A stretch of 64,000 bases of DNA from Fragilariopsis cylindrus CCMP1102 (GCA_900095095.1 FMBT01000422.1:1-64000); one strand, 5' to 3'; counted from the first letter of the stretch, positions 9,956 through 21,971 are shown. The notes: a model not told the origin generated them from the letters alone. Translations and numbers: made by a program.

Positions 9956-10912
9956 ATGCCTCAATTAGCCGCTTCCGGTCGTCCCAAGCTTCTATTGTTG
10001 GGAGATTCTCTAACACAAATCGCCTTCGAAGGGGGAGGTTGGGCGAGCAGTTTAGCGAATCGATATCAAAGACGTGCCGATGTTCTAAATAGAGGAATGT
10101 CTGGGTATAATAGTCGTTGGTACATCCGATACGCTGAAGATAATGATGTTTGGAATGAACCAGGAAATATTGTTCTGATAACAATATTTTTTGGTGCAAA
10201 CGACGCAGCGTTACCAGATCGAGATCCAGCAAAGCATGTACCGATTCCTGAATATCAAGAAAATTTAGAAATATTAATTGACAACGCAACCAAATCATAC
10301 CCAAACGCAAAGATATTGCTTATCTCACCCCCACCCGTTCATCGAGAACAACGCTTAGCTTTCCAAAAAGTAAGTAGACGGTTTTAAAATTACACGCAAT
10401 ATTAGGTAGGAAACAAAAAACGAGCTTCACAATCTAATACTTTTATTTCTTCCTTCTTCTCATTTGGTCTCCATTGTATTGTATTGTATTGTATTGTATT
10501 AAATATATAGAAACGATATGGTAACAAAGCAACGGGGATTGCCGAACGAACCTCCGAACACGCATCACTATACGCTGCGGTTTGTCGAGAGGTTGCTGAA
10601 AAGAAAAATGTACTCTGCTTGGATGTGTTTACCGCAATGCTGAATGATGTGGATGAGGGAAAGCACACTGATACTGACGATTTCGGTCGTTTTTTTCATG
10701 ATGGATTACATTTTTCAGAAATTGGACATACATTTGTGTATGATGAAATAACGAAAGCTATTCAAACAAATTTTCCTAATTTGGAGGTACGTCCCTGTCC
10801 AATCACTGGACAATGTAACAATAGCTCATCGGAGTGTGATGGTATCAAAAATAGTGGACCATATCATGACGAAATCAACTCGAATGATTGGAAGAAGGCC
10901 TTCGAATCATAA
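9956..10912 (+). CDS. IAH1: GDSL esterase, isoamyl acetate-hydrolysing esterase type (IAH1-like)
   Basis: Two exons: 9956-10369 and 10511-10912, intron GTAAGT...TATAG, phase 0, giving 271 residues. The ATG at 9956 is the first in frame. SGNH blocks are visible: LLLGDSLTQ (catalytic Ser), GMSGYNSRW (Gly block), ITIFFGANDA (Asn block) and HDGLHFSEIGH (catalytic Asp and His). The order and length fit the IAH1 branch, cytosolic or peroxisomal esterases that cleave short acyl esters; the exact substrate is unknown. No signal peptide is evident. A pentanucleotide run (TATTG repeats, about 10477-10500) lies inside the intron. Confidence 0.9.
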
Positions 10913-11422
10913 GAGATGGAACAAAATGCAAGTGCATCATAATATCGTGTACAATCGACGATTGTATGGATTGAATCGAATCGAACTGTTTAAATAATAG
11001 TATCGACACAAACGAAAATGTGCATTATTAGAATACTATATAGTAATACTTTGTAGGTTATTATTTTGGAGAAAATCGAGTAGCTTATTTATTTTCTTCG
11101 TGATTCATATTGAAAACGGTTCTTGTTGTTGTGTGTGCCATAAACGCAGCAATGTTAGGTCCTATCAGAAAATTCGGTTATCAAAATTTAATTGGTTCTC
11201 AGTCGACTTGGTGTGTAGTTCACTGAGAGAGAGAGAGGGAAATATTTCGTCCCAGCAATTTCTAACAACGCCGATTTTAAGCTAGTTCATTTTGTTGATG
11301 TTGTTGACCGATATTGTGATCGTTCGTTTTCGCTTTTGACCTGGAATTGTGTACCATTGACGCTGGTAAAGGAGCTTACTACTATCTTTCAGCGCAAGAT
11401 CTGCCAGTCTAGTAGTCTGTGT
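10913..11422. other. convergent intergenic region
   Basis: About 500 bases between two genes that converge. It is AT-rich and has a short GA run near 11225. I see no gene. Confidence 0.4.
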
Positions 11423-12477
11423 CTAGTCTAGTACTCGAGCGAGGTATATCTTTTGAATCGACTTTTTAACTTTCAATTCTTCAAATTCAAGCCGTTCATA
11501 AAACATTAATGCGTCACGATTATCACGTTCAACAGACAAAAATAAAAACGGAGGAAATGATGATGTGTCTGTACCACTAACAACCCATTTTGCGGCGATC
11601 TTTGTGGCAAGTCGGACCAATGTGGATCCTATCTTACGACGTCGTGTCGTAGGATTCACCGCAACATTTGCAATATATCTGCGTAGATAGACAATAAGAG
11701 ACTGACTATTGTTAGTTGTGAAAATTACAAAATGTCAAGGAGTAATACGAAGACGAGAAAATCTCAGATGATGGGTACGTACGGGAGCTCTGGTCGTGCA
11801 TCTTTATTGCCACCTATTGAAATTGGAATCGGAGAAGGTAAGCATCCCATTTCTAGGAATCCAACAACGCTGGTATTTGTATCATTATCATCGGCAATAA
11901 TGGATGATGATGGAATCGTCGCAACTAAAAAAGAATGTGGGAGTGAATCCTCTTTTTTTACCTCTATCATTCGTTGTCTGAGCTGTGTTTCGATAAATTG
12001 ACGTTGTTGTTCCGGTGGCGATGATTCCTGGTTATCGTCCTCGCCTATACTATCCCACATAAATGCTTTGTTATTATTATCATCGCTGTCGCTGTCGTTG
12101 CTGCTTTCACTTTCGCTGTTGTTGCTTCTACTGCTGTCCCCCTCTTCATTTTCGTCGTCAAACGAAGACATCAAAAGTCCGACAATATCAGGTATATCTG
12201 CAGCATTAGCGCTTCTGTAGGTGATTTTTGGTGTTAAAACCCTGGCTTCATTCTTGTCAGAAGGAGAACCTGATGCTATAGAATCCCTATTGTCAATTGG
12301 TAACGCCGACGAATACAATGACGTTATTCTCGTTGTCGTTATCTTCGGTATTTCCAAGGAGAATCCTTCACAACACGAAAAAATTACGACGAAGAAGATC
12401 AGATGTAGCATCGAGGAAAATAGTATGATACGCATTGTAGTTCCCAACTCTTTAATTCCAATTCGCGATATGAACAT
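11423..12477 (-). CDS. GNAT-family N-acetyltransferase, probably plastid
   Basis: Two exons on the minus strand: 12477-11783 and 11678-11423, donor GTACGT and acceptor CGCAG, giving 316 residues. Joining them restores LPYIANVAVNPTTRRRKIGS, the GNAT motif A with its acetyl-CoA pyrophosphate loop (RRRKIG). Motif B follows as ERDNRDALMFYERLEFEE. The N-terminus has a hydrophobic segment (MLHLIFFVVIFSCCEGF) whose end, CEG before F, fits a signal peptide plus plastid-import motif. An Asp/Ser/Asn-rich insert interrupts the domain near residues 110-145. The layout resembles plastid GNATs of plants and algae that acetylate proteins; the substrate is inference. Confidence 0.8.
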
Positions 12478-12860
12478 TAAGTAAAAAAGTTAAATATTCC
12501 ACTCTTCATTTCATATTCAATATTGTAGATACACCTTGTGTTGTTTTGTTGTTATCGAAGTTTTGAACTTTGAAAAAGAGAAAAGGGAAAAGAAGGGAGC
12601 GATGAGTTGTTTCTATTGGCACGATCTTTTGATTCCGGGGAAATGAGAATTTAGTGTTATCAAGGGCTATAAATCGGGGGATATTGAATATCAGAATAAC
12701 CCCCTTTTAATGATGTGTCATCAGCTCAGACTCACTAAGATCACGTGCTCGATTTTTTTACGTGCCGTATCTTCCACAATTGACACAAGACAACAAACGC
12801 ATGCATGATTGTCAACAGCCACATTTTATTGAGTGAGTATTGAACACGGTGTTGTATCTC
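12478..12860. other. divergent intergenic region
   Basis: Shared upstream region of the GNAT gene (minus) and the cupin-DUF952 gene (plus). It probably holds both promoters. No specific element can be assigned with confidence. Confidence 0.35.
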
Positions 12861-13925
12861 ATGAAAACATCAAATCATCTACTACTAGGTCTAGCAACGA
12901 AGGCTTATAACGGAATCAATAGAAGATCTCATAGAAATATTTACTGTTCTTGCTCAAACATACGACAACGACGTTTTCAGAATAATAATCATATCGGAAA
13001 AGGATACAGCACGAACACTATGATTCCTAAAATTGTTGGAAAGTCGACACGAGTCGTTGAAACGGAAGGTTTTAGTATTGATGAATTTGCTGGTAATGTT
13101 GGTTCCAATGACGATACCATGAGTCTAGCGGTTGTTAAGGTGTCGAAGCCATACAGCGAACCTTGGTTGACTTTACATTACGACGAGTGGATCGCTGTTA
13201 TTCGTGGTCAGATGGACTGTATGGTTCTCGACGAAAAGACACAGAAAGAAGTCAAAGCTTTGTCTGCTGTTGCTGGTGATACAATTTATATTGAAAAAGG
13301 ACAACGATTTAAACCGGTTTTCCCCGTTGCCGATACGGAGTACATTCCCGTTTGTATTCCAGCTTTTAAACCCGAAAGATGTATAAGAGAAGATGAAGGT
13401 CTCGATGATAAAGAGGAAGAGGAAAGAGTAAAGAACCAACTACAGGAATTACACGAGAAGACTAACAATACTGCTGCTGAAACTACTACCACTACTGCCA
13501 ACACCACAGGTGACGATTGTTTTCTGTATCACATCTGTGAAAAATCATTATGGGAAGCTGCAATCGATTCCGATGTTGCGTACTTTCCTCCAACGTTTAC
13601 GGAAGACGGATTTGTGCACGCATGTAGCGTTCCGAACCAATTAATTGCAATCGCTAATCATTATTACACATCGTCCAAAGGTGATTGGGTCTGTCTGAAA
13701 CTACCGACCGCGGAAACTTTGAAAAATAAATGTGGAATTGTAACGGTATTCGAAGAACCAAAATCCGTTGGATCAACTGATCCTGTCAAAGCAACAGAAG
13801 GAGAAACAGCTCTCTTTCCTCATATACATGGTGGTATCGTTCCTGGAATTGTTATTGGAACGTATTCAATTGAACGGGATCCTACGAAGGGAACATTTTT
13901 AGGCATTACTGGAATGGCAAAATAA
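12861..13925 (+). CDS. cupin-DUF952 fusion protein, probably mitochondrial
   Basis: A single-exon frame of 354 residues from the ATG at 12861. The first 53 residues are rich in Arg, Ser and Asn with almost no acidic residues, as in mitochondrial presequences; an internal ATG at 13021 marks where the conserved part begins. Residues about 55-170 form a cupin-like barrel (EPWLTLHYDEWIAVIRGQMD, then AGDTIYIEKGQRF). After an acidic linker comes DUF952: LYHICEKSLWEAA, then FTEDGFVHACSVPNQL, and FPHIHGGI. DUF952 occurs alone in bacteria. Cupin-DUF952 fusions are seen in eukaryotic algae, with unknown biochemistry. The barrel shows only partial metal-binding motifs. Confidence 0.8.
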   Translation: MKTSNHLLLGLATKAYNGINRRSHRNIYCSCSNIRQRRFQNNNHIGKGYSTNTMIPKIVGKSTRVVETEGFSIDEFAGNVGSNDDTMSLAVVKVSKPYSEPWLTLHYDEWIAVIRGQMDCMVLDEKTQKEVKALSAVAGDTIYIEKGQRFKPVFPVADTEYIPVCIPAFKPERCIREDEGLDDKEEEERVKNQLQELHEKTNNTAAETTTTTANTTGDDCFLYHICEKSLWEAAIDSDVAYFPPTFTEDGFVHACSVPNQLIAIANHYYTSSKGDWVCLKLPTAETLKNKCGIVTVFEEPKSVGSTDPVKATEGETALFPHIHGGIVPGIVIGTYSIERDPTKGTFLGITGMAK

Positions 13926-16213
13926 TAAATAAATAATATAAAATGACAATAAATAACTATAAAAATTAATCACAGACTATTAGCTAGATAAGAAGCAATA
14001 CCGGTAGAGACGGATTAGTTGATTTTCACTTCTCTTCTCAAAGGTTAAGAATAGAGTGAATGATTAGTTCGAGTTCTTGATTCGCGTATCTTATTTCCTC
14101 TATTCAAATTCTCTTATTTCTCTGTTTAAAACCCTGTTGTATATTATTTTATCAGACTGTATGCAAGGTTGTCCTTTAAGCCACTGTTGCCGTTGTCGTT
14201 TTGTTTTTGTGGTTATCATTATAATTAACAAGAGAAGAATGAGCACATTGTAGTAAAACGTAAAAGCCAATTCAGCATTCAACAAGAACAAGAAGGAGAA
14301 ACATTAAAAGATATTAAATAGCTTCTATCAACAACGCATTTCCATTTTCTGTAGAAAATATGATCTGTATGATGATGGTTATAATAATGGTACAGTAATA
14401 TCAATAACTATGATGATATGATTAAAGTGTAATAAGTGTAATGATAGTAGGAATTTTTATAACAATACTTTGATTTTTAACCATCAAAATGAAGCAATTA
14501 ACTTCTATGTTATATGATCATCATTGCTGCAAAATCCAAAATATGGGACCTAGTTCGATTTCTACTTGTTCTCTTTCCTTTTCCTTTCTTTTCTTTTCTT
14601 TTCTTTTCCTTTCATCTAATTTCAGTCTTTTATTTTCTCATACGATATAAATACCCTTTTTACTTTTTGGTATCCACTGGTAATAGAGGTGGCAACTTTG
14701 ATCTAGAATCCACCATTTCCTTTTTTTTGATGAATATAGTAGTAGGCGTGTGGATCAGATCATATACCATACACAGTCGACGTGTAGAAAAAAGGGGAAC
14801 ATATGAGAGGATAAAATGTAATACATTATTTATAAGTCAGCGGACCATACAACAACGTTATGTTTAAGATTTAAAATATTACTTGATACTCTTGTAAATC
14901 TTGAATCAATCTTACCTGTGGCGTCTTTTCTCGTGATTTGCAATAGGTCTGTGAAACACACACAAAAAAAATACACAAACAAATAGACAAACAAAGGGGT
15001 TAGAACGTTTGTTATTTCGGTTTTCAGTACATCGAAAATAATGTCATATCAAAGATAAGTGTAAGAGCCGACAAACGACTGGAGTGTGGAACGATACACA
15101 CGGATCCAACTCGATTAAAATCACGAACAAAACCCATGGGGGATAGGATGGAAAACAAAGTATCTCGTCTCAATCCTCTCTCTCTCCCGGTCGCTTTTTT
15201 TTTGTTCTTGACTGGGTTGTCATCCAAAATTTAGACATGCAATAATATTCGCGACTTCGTGAATTATTTGTTCAACGTGAATTGTTTAAGGAAAGAATTA
15301 ACAAATCGACCGCTTTTTTTGTTCAATTCATTTCTGTCTTTTTTTTTCACCATCGTTGTTGTCGTTGGTATTTATTTTCTCCGTACACCAACCAACGTTA
15401 CAATTTAATTATTCGTTGTGTTGTGTTCACAGTGTGTATACGTACATCTGCCGATCGAACCGTCTTGCATTTTTGAAGCTGAGCCTTCAATTGATTGGGT
15501 ACCGGTAATAAAGTAGTGTCTGCCATGATCTAATATATAATCTGATATAATCTAATTTAATGCTCTTGAGCTTGGCAATAATGGTTGCAATAATGATATT
15601 ATTATTACGGTGACTTTGTTGGTGTAGCTACTGTACCGTAGTAACTTGTTGAATGTGAGTTGTAAACAAAATTGAATGTCGTCGCAATTTTTCTTCTTCA
15701 ACGATGGTCTATTATAATAGCATACTAAGCATATGCTTCATAGATATAGTATGAGCTTTGGCAGGTCCACTTATGCTTCGCTTTTATAAATAGGCATTCC
15801 TTATTGGCTGTTACTAGCACGATTAGATCAACATTTATTATTTATATTTATACGCCAAAGTACTTTTATTGATTATGACCGCGTACATTGTATGAGACAG
15901 TATGTGTATGTACTTGAAGTAACGATTCTTAAAACAATAATGAACGAAGTAACGTTACCGTATGCATGATCATGAAATACAAAATTAATAGTGCCAATAT
16001 CCAATACCCTTTTTGACCCCGAAGAGCGGAGATAATCCAGTTTTCTCTGAAAAAAAAGACATCGGCGTTTACTTTTCATAATTAAAAAATCTCAACATAC
16101 CAGTACACGAACTAACCCTAAACGAGCTCTAGTACTCTACGTAGCATCCAAGATCCAAGTATTCGAAACTAATATTATTATTATTATTATTATAAAACTA
16201 TTATTATCGTACC
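13926..16213. other. long intergenic region
   Basis: About 2.3 kb with no gene I can support. It contains a TTTC-rich run at about 14565-14620, a CA/A run near 14958, and an ATT run just before the next gene (about 16165-16205). Open frames inside it have no protein-like composition on either strand. Confidence 0.4.
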
Positions 16214-16777
16214 ATGGCCGATTCAACAAACGACGAAGTTGTCATCGACAAACATTCTAGTTATGAAGCAACGTTAATAGGAGCAGCAATTACTGCTATA
16301 ATTCTGGGTGTACTAGGATTAGTCATTGTCTACTATATACGAACATTCCGATCTAAAAAAGAAGAAGCAATAAACAAGAAATGTATTTATCCCTATTTAC
16401 AAAATTTTGAAGTGGATGATATTGATATAAGAAGAGCACCGACAGGTGGTTGGCATGGAACATATATGAATAAATTAGCATACGGTATTAATGAATTCGA
16501 GTCAAAAAGTGAAACTAGCGATGGTCGTGATAATTCATCCTCAAAAGATACACTCCTATCTAATACATACGACGATAATAATGAAGTAAAAGAAGATGCT
16601 GTTGATATAGAAATTGGTAGACAAGATTTCGAAAAGGCGAGAAAGGATTCACGTTTCATGGGTGGTGTAGCAGCAAAGGCTGCACCATATTATGGTCTAT
16701 CAGTAGTAGATGATTCCAATGATGAAACTGTGTATGATGATGTACGTCCATGGCAGAAGACAGAAGATACTATTTAA
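16214..16777 (+). CDS. single-span membrane protein, unknown function
   Basis: A frame of 187 residues starting at an ATG in good context (ACCATGG). Residues about 20-43 form one membrane span (ATLIGAAITAIILGVLGLVI then VYYIR), followed by a basic stop-transfer (RSKKEE). The downstream part has the well-ordered block DIDIRRAPTGGWHGTYMNKL, then a Ser/Asp/Asn-rich linker and the block DSRFMGGVAAKAAPYYGLSV near the C-terminus. The absence of a signal peptide suggests the short N-terminus is lumenal or outside. I believe it is a stramenopile-restricted family; no function is known to me. Confidence 0.75.
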   Translation: MADSTNDEVVIDKHSSYEATLIGAAITAIILGVLGLVIVYYIRTFRSKKEEAINKKCIYPYLQNFEVDDIDIRRAPTGGWHGTYMNKLAYGINEFESKSETSDGRDNSSSKDTLLSNTYDDNNEVKEDAVDIEIGRQDFEKARKDSRFMGGVAAKAAPYYGLSVVDDSNDETVYDDVRPWQKTEDTI

Positions 16778-17856
16778 ATTATTATTTAATCTAATTTTGA
16801 AGTTTTACAGTTACTAATAGAATAAAACAGTACAGAAAAGAACAAAAATTGTTAAAAATTAGTGTGAACATATAATATATAATCTTTTTAACTTTTATGA
16901 TATATATGTGAGAAATAATCTGCATGTGTGCAAACGCCTCTCCTTTTTAATTTACAATATATTCTACTAGTAAGTAATTGCTATTCGGAAGACTCAAACT
17001 AGAAAGATACTACAATTGTATAACGACGACACCAATCAAAGACAACAACCACTACACTAAAATTAAACCAGCACATGAACGTAGCAATTATCCACAATAT
17101 ATATATATATATACTACAACTATATCGCTTGCCTTTTAAGAAAATTAATGACGTGCATGGCAACATGAATGAACAATTAATTATAATCTTGCAGTTGTAA
17201 AAAAATAGTATATATATAGATAAATTTACGTTTACGGTAGTAGCAAGTGTCCGGGTCGTTCGTTCCCCGTCATGGAATTCTTTCGTTTTATATATTGACA
17301 TACCAATTGCATTATATGATACTATGGACTCATCGGGAAGCATATCAGCGGGTTTACTGAATCCCTTCTATTTTATATACCTATACAGAATCACATGGAT
17401 TAGTTACCAAACCGACTTTTGGCGCACGTACCGCATTAAATGCTAATACGCCCATCTTGCTTATTATAGCGTGATCATAACGAGGAGAACTGATATTTTA
17501 CTACTCTGCTACTTTATAGTTTTTTCCCCATCATCAACATTGAGCTAATTTTGAAGAGATTGTCTAGAATCAAATGATCCCTAGTAGTGAAAGAAATGAG
17601 CCTATTCGGAGATCTTTTTTCTTCCAATCCAAAGAAAATGCAACCATTTTCTATTGTCTTTGTGGCGGTAGGCATGGTGTTTTCAGTGATACGAAGTTTT
17701 CGGATAACAGCTGGGATTACTATTTGGTGGCGATGAAAATTGTTACTAAAAGATACAATATGTATATGTAATCCTAAAACCTCCATGGTGTTTTTTTGTT
17801 AGTTAATGTTGAATAGTGGATACAGTAAGAATGATCTGTTGCAACACCTTTTCATT
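16778..17856. other. convergent intergenic region
   Basis: About 1.1 kb between converging genes, AT-rich, with a TA dinucleotide run near 17096-17113. Open frames here lack coding character. Confidence 0.4.
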
Positions 17857-19155
17857 TTAATTCGGATAAGAACGTCCAAGGGAACGACAAAAATCCAAAA
17901 GGATTTTTAGACTTGCCGGCTTGGTAATATCCTCTCCATCCCCAAGTGCACCACAAACTTCATAACCATCAATTTTTAACTTTCGATCGTTGACATGACT
18001 CACGAATACGTTCATTTCGATGCATTTAAAAGATCCGGTATATTTGGTTTGGGTTTTCACTCGAACTGAATTCAACGTGAAATTGTAAAACATCGTTGGT
18101 TCAATTGTGTTTTTGTTTTTGGACCATTTGACAGCCTTCGCTCGATGTATGGTGCTTTTACGTTCTCGATCCGACAACTTATAATCGCCATAAACGACCC
18201 AACGGGACGATAGTTCTTGATTTGACCATGGTGAAATGAAGGCATGTTTTGCTAAACAAACACCCATTCCGGTGACTTTTTCAATGACCACTTGCTTATC
18301 CGAATCAACATGGTAATGCGCCTTGTAACCTGCATTCAAATCATCGTCCGTCATGTGGCACACCACCTCCGTTTTTTCCAAAGTGGACTCAAAGCCTAAT
18401 TTTGATAGCACGTCCAGTACCTTGCTATGGGCTTCTCCATTGAGATAATTAGAAAAGCCGGCTTTGAGATCCTTTCTAACATCAAGCAAATTAAGTTTCT
18501 CGACCGAAAGTGGACCAGAGGGAAATGGAAAATGAGAAGGCATAAACAATTGATTTCCGATATGGAAAGACATTTCGACTGCTTCAAATCTTCCCGTATC
18601 GAGATTTCCTAAGATTATACCAGCAAAATTTTCCAGGAACGCATCTTCTTCACTCCAAACTGCAAAATTATTTCCCTTACTTTCAGTCGTCGGATCCACA
18701 ATGCAAGCAGCAACATCACCTCCAATTGTCTTAACCAAGGCATATACCTGGTTGCTGTCTCGTAAAATCGGACCTAAAGGATGCTGATAAGCATTCTTCA
18801 TCTCGATAAATTCGGCGGCATCATCTTTTGTTTGAAAGAATTGTTCATCCAGTAAATTTAATGTAGATTCCGGGTGTGGATAAGCACCTCCATTGTTTTC
18901 ACATTTTTGAATTTGTTTCATAATCATTTCTTTGGCATCACGTTTTTGTTTTGCATTTCCATTAACCCGAAGACATGAGCTCTGGCGACCATTGTCTTCC
19001 GTAGACCAAGTACTATTTTTGTTTTCAATAAGCTTCACCGTTGCTCCAGTACGGTTCTTCAAATGTTTCAAATTACGGCCTTTCGCACCAATAAAATGAC
19101 GAGGCGATGATCCATCCGGAATTGGAATATCCTCTGAATAAAAAGAATTCGACAT
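17857..19155 (-). CDS. KH-domain protein
   Basis: A single-exon frame of 432 residues. The N-terminal 75 residues form a KH domain: IPIPDGSSPRHFIGAKGRNL with the GAKG form of the GxxG loop, then NRTGATVKLIENK and the closing helix AKQKRDAKEMIMKQIQK. KH domains bind single-stranded RNA or DNA. The remaining 350 residues are well-ordered in composition, with no low-complexity runs, unlike most neighbours; segments such as FAGIILGNLDTGRFEAVEMS and SRWVVYGDYKLSDRERKS look like a beta-rich domain. I do not recognise that second domain. No targeting peptide, so cytosolic or nuclear. Confidence 0.8.
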   Translation of the reverse strand: MSNSFYSEDIPIPDGSSPRHFIGAKGRNLKHLKNRTGATVKLIENKNSTWSTEDNGRQSSCLRVNGNAKQKRDAKEMIMKQIQKCENNGGAYPHPESTLNLLDEQFFQTKDDAAEFIEMKNAYQHPLGPILRDSNQVYALVKTIGGDVAACIVDPTTESKGNNFAVWSEEDAFLENFAGIILGNLDTGRFEAVEMSFHIGNQLFMPSHFPFPSGPLSVEKLNLLDVRKDLKAGFSNYLNGEAHSKVLDVLSKLGFESTLEKTEVVCHMTDDDLNAGYKAHYHVDSDKQVVIEKVTGMGVCLAKHAFISPWSNQELSSRWVVYGDYKLSDRERKSTIHRAKAVKWSKNKNTIEPTMFYNFTLNSVRVKTQTKYTGSFKCIEMNVFVSHVNDRKLKIDGYEVCGALGDGEDITKPASLKILLDFCRSLGRSYPN

Positions 19156-19881
19156 TAAACTAGCTAACTTTTAAATTTATTCACTATTAATTTGAGAATT
19201 GGTTCGTTTTTTGTCGGTCCTGTTTAGCCGATTTGATTTGTCCGTACGTTTCCTTTTTTAATTATATGGTTGACCTATTGATATCGATCTTTTGGCAAGT
19301 GAACTGATGTTGTTGCCGATGATGTTTCTATTGTTTATCCACAAGAAAATTATCCTACAGAGATCTTTGTTTCGTCTGATAAGTTTGTTCTAGTACTAAA
19401 CAGATCGATATCAATGGAGGTTAGATTAGTTACATTCCCATTGTATACAAGTGAAAACCTGTCTCCATGAGGACCAGGAATTAAAAAAATCATCAAGTCC
19501 GACTTGTTAGACTAAAATTCACATGTACAAACAATTCGCGCGATGAAGAGGATAGGACTGACTGACTCACTGACAACCAACGTTTTTACAGCACCATTAG
19601 CATTTATTGCCCCTCATCTTTTCCCCAAGAAAACGTAACACACGTACTGTAACACAACGGTATCGAATCAGCAATTCAAGGTATGTTGCACACGAACAAG
19701 ACACACAAATCCGTCGTCGACAACACATCATGTCAACACAGGTCCAATGGGTTAGCATTATGGACACATTTAGTTCCAGCTCATGCAACTGCTCGGCATA
19801 CAATTAAGATATCGAGAGAGAGTGATGCGAGAGTCGAATAGTTTAATTCAAATCATACTTAAAAGATACACACACAATACA
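19156..19881. other. divergent intergenic region
   Basis: About 725 bases between the KH gene (minus) and the first small exon of the EF-hand nitroreductase gene (plus). The short frames on both strands around 19597-19807 are mutual shadows without coding character. Confidence 0.35.
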
Positions 19882-21346
19882 ATGATGTCGAATAGTAAAA
19901 GTAAGTTCCTCGGTAGTTGCTGTTCTATTTCATGTGTCTAGCAATATTATATAGAATGTTTGTTTGTGGACCGATGAAGATTAAAAATGCTCTAGAATTA
20001 CTCCGCGACAATGCAGGATAAATCATACCAAAAACGAGGCCATTATCATGTGAACATTATTATTATTACCTATATTGCATATTGTAGTAAAGGAGAGAAA
20101 CCTGGCTATGAAGAATTACTGCACTGGGCACAGATCCTTCGGGAAATGCTGCACAACGCATAGCGGCCTAGAAACCCGCGTATTCTGAGTCTTATTGTAT
20201 CTCGATTGTAACAGCGACGAAGACGACTACGACAATCCCCTTTCAAGCTGCGTGATCCATCTATCAGACCGACTTGATTCGTACTTCCTTTTCTTCACTG
20301 CATGTCCTGCTTTTGCTCACTCACTCATTCACCTCGCTCTTATATTTCTTGCCCTGACTTTTTCCTATACTCTTACAGTGAACTTATTGTTACTGCCTTT
20401 GATTGTGTTGCTTGCATCTAAAGCACCGGCTGTGTCCGGCTTTGTTGTTCGCACGCCACAGCAAACTTCAGTCATAAATCATCACAAGCGCGAATATCGA
20501 CATCGAACAACCACCAACGTCAGTCAAAAACGCAAGCACTACTTAGAAAGCACACCAAACAGTAGCCTGGAAGTAGAAGAACGGGCGACGGAAATCTTTA
20601 ATAAATTTGATGTTGATAAGTCGGGTGGGATCTGTGTTGATGAATTGGTTGAGGTATTAAACAGCTTAGAGGTAGAAGCCACAACAGAAGAAACAAATGC
20701 TTTGTTTTCATATTTGGATGTAAACGGTGATGGATCTATTTCATTAGAAGAATTTTTACCCTGGTACAGTGGTAGTCTTATAGATGTTGTCAGTGAAAGA
20801 GACGATTTTCAAAATATGTTAATGTCTCGAAGGACCGTGAATAAGTTTGATTCATCATCACCTGTTTCCGATGATGTTTTACGAAGGGCGATCAAGTGTG
20901 CAATTGAAGCACCGAACCGTAGTCGATCTGAACCATGGGGGTTCATCAAGGTCGGTCCTGCAACGGTTGAAAAATTACAAGAATTGAATGCACAAGGTAC
21001 CAAAGGCGGAGGGAAAACATGGAACGAAATTCCAGGTTGGTGTGTTGTTACAACCAAAGTAACACCAACTGATGATGTTGCTGAAGCACGAGATCTTCGT
21101 TCGACATTTTGTGCCATGCAAAATTTCATGCTGAGTATGTGGAGTGAGGGTGTTGGATCCAAATGGACAGAGGGACCAACACAAAATACACAACAGTTTG
21201 CCGATATTTGTGGAATCGATACATCTACGGATAAAGTTGCTGGTGTCATTTGGTATGGATTCCCCGCTATTGATGGTGGATTGAATGATGAAATCAAAAC
21301 ACAACGAAAGAAGGGTGTTGATGATGTGCTAACAGATTTGCCATGA
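19882..21346 (+). CDS. EF-hand / nitroreductase fusion, plastid-targeted
   Basis: The conserved frame has no ATG at its 5' end. A strong acceptor (pyrimidine-rich, TCTTACAG) at 20378 and a perfect donor GTAAGT at 19901 join exon 1 (19882-19900) to exon 2 (20379-21346). The joined start reads MMSNSKMNLLLLPLIVLLAS, with the third Met codon split by the intron, followed by KAPAVSGF, a signal peptide ending in a plastid-import motif. The protein has 328 residues. Two EF-hands follow (FDVDKSGGICVDEL and LDVNGDGSISLEEF, both with good calcium ligands), then a nitroreductase fold: SRRTVNKF, APNRSRSEPWGFIKV, and a C-terminal VAGVIWYGFP. Calcium control of an FMN oxidoreductase is inference. Confidence 0.8.
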
Positions 21347-21971
21347 GAAAATTACAGTATTTGAATCTTAATAAAAGTAAAATGTATGTGATAGTAAAAT
21401 AAAATAAAGCGAAGCAAAGTTTAGAAAAAAACATTATTTTTTTCCCTTCAGTGTTCGTCTATCTATATCTTAGTCGTTTGCGTGTTTGTTAACCATAATA
21501 TTGCCATTACGAAGGTACTATACGAGACTTTTCATTATCGGTATGAAATGATAGCGAGGATCTATCTATACAGTGAAATAGCATAACATACAATCATTAA
21601 TCTAAAAATAAAACAATTTTTGCTGGACTTCTACCTAGCTACTATAGACAATTATGACTACGGTAGTAATTATGATGAACTCTACCGTAATCGGTCAAAA
21701 GAATAGTACAGTATGTTTAATGTCGTCATTTACTTTTCTCATCTAAAACCCCAAATATAATCCCCCCAAATTGCTTTTTCCACGATTGGATTTATCAAAA
21801 TCAAGAAAGATGATATTTTTTTCCTCTTGTACATTTTGTACGGTCATCATTGAATGCACGAGAACCCCCGACAAACAATCAAACATCAATAAAAGCCATT
21901 ACAAGAAAGTTGTATTAAATTAGTTCAAGTAGAATAATCAATTTGAATATCAAAAACTAAGAACCGAAACC
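21347..21971. other. intergenic
   Basis: About 625 AT-rich bases between two genes on the same strand: the 3' region of the EF-hand gene and the promoter of the Hip gene. Nothing else seen. Confidence 0.35.

Noticed and set aside
13926-16213. A hidden gene or RNA in the 2.3-kb gap
   Set aside because: Both strands were read for splice-linked coding blocks and tRNA box motifs; only short low-complexity frames were found.
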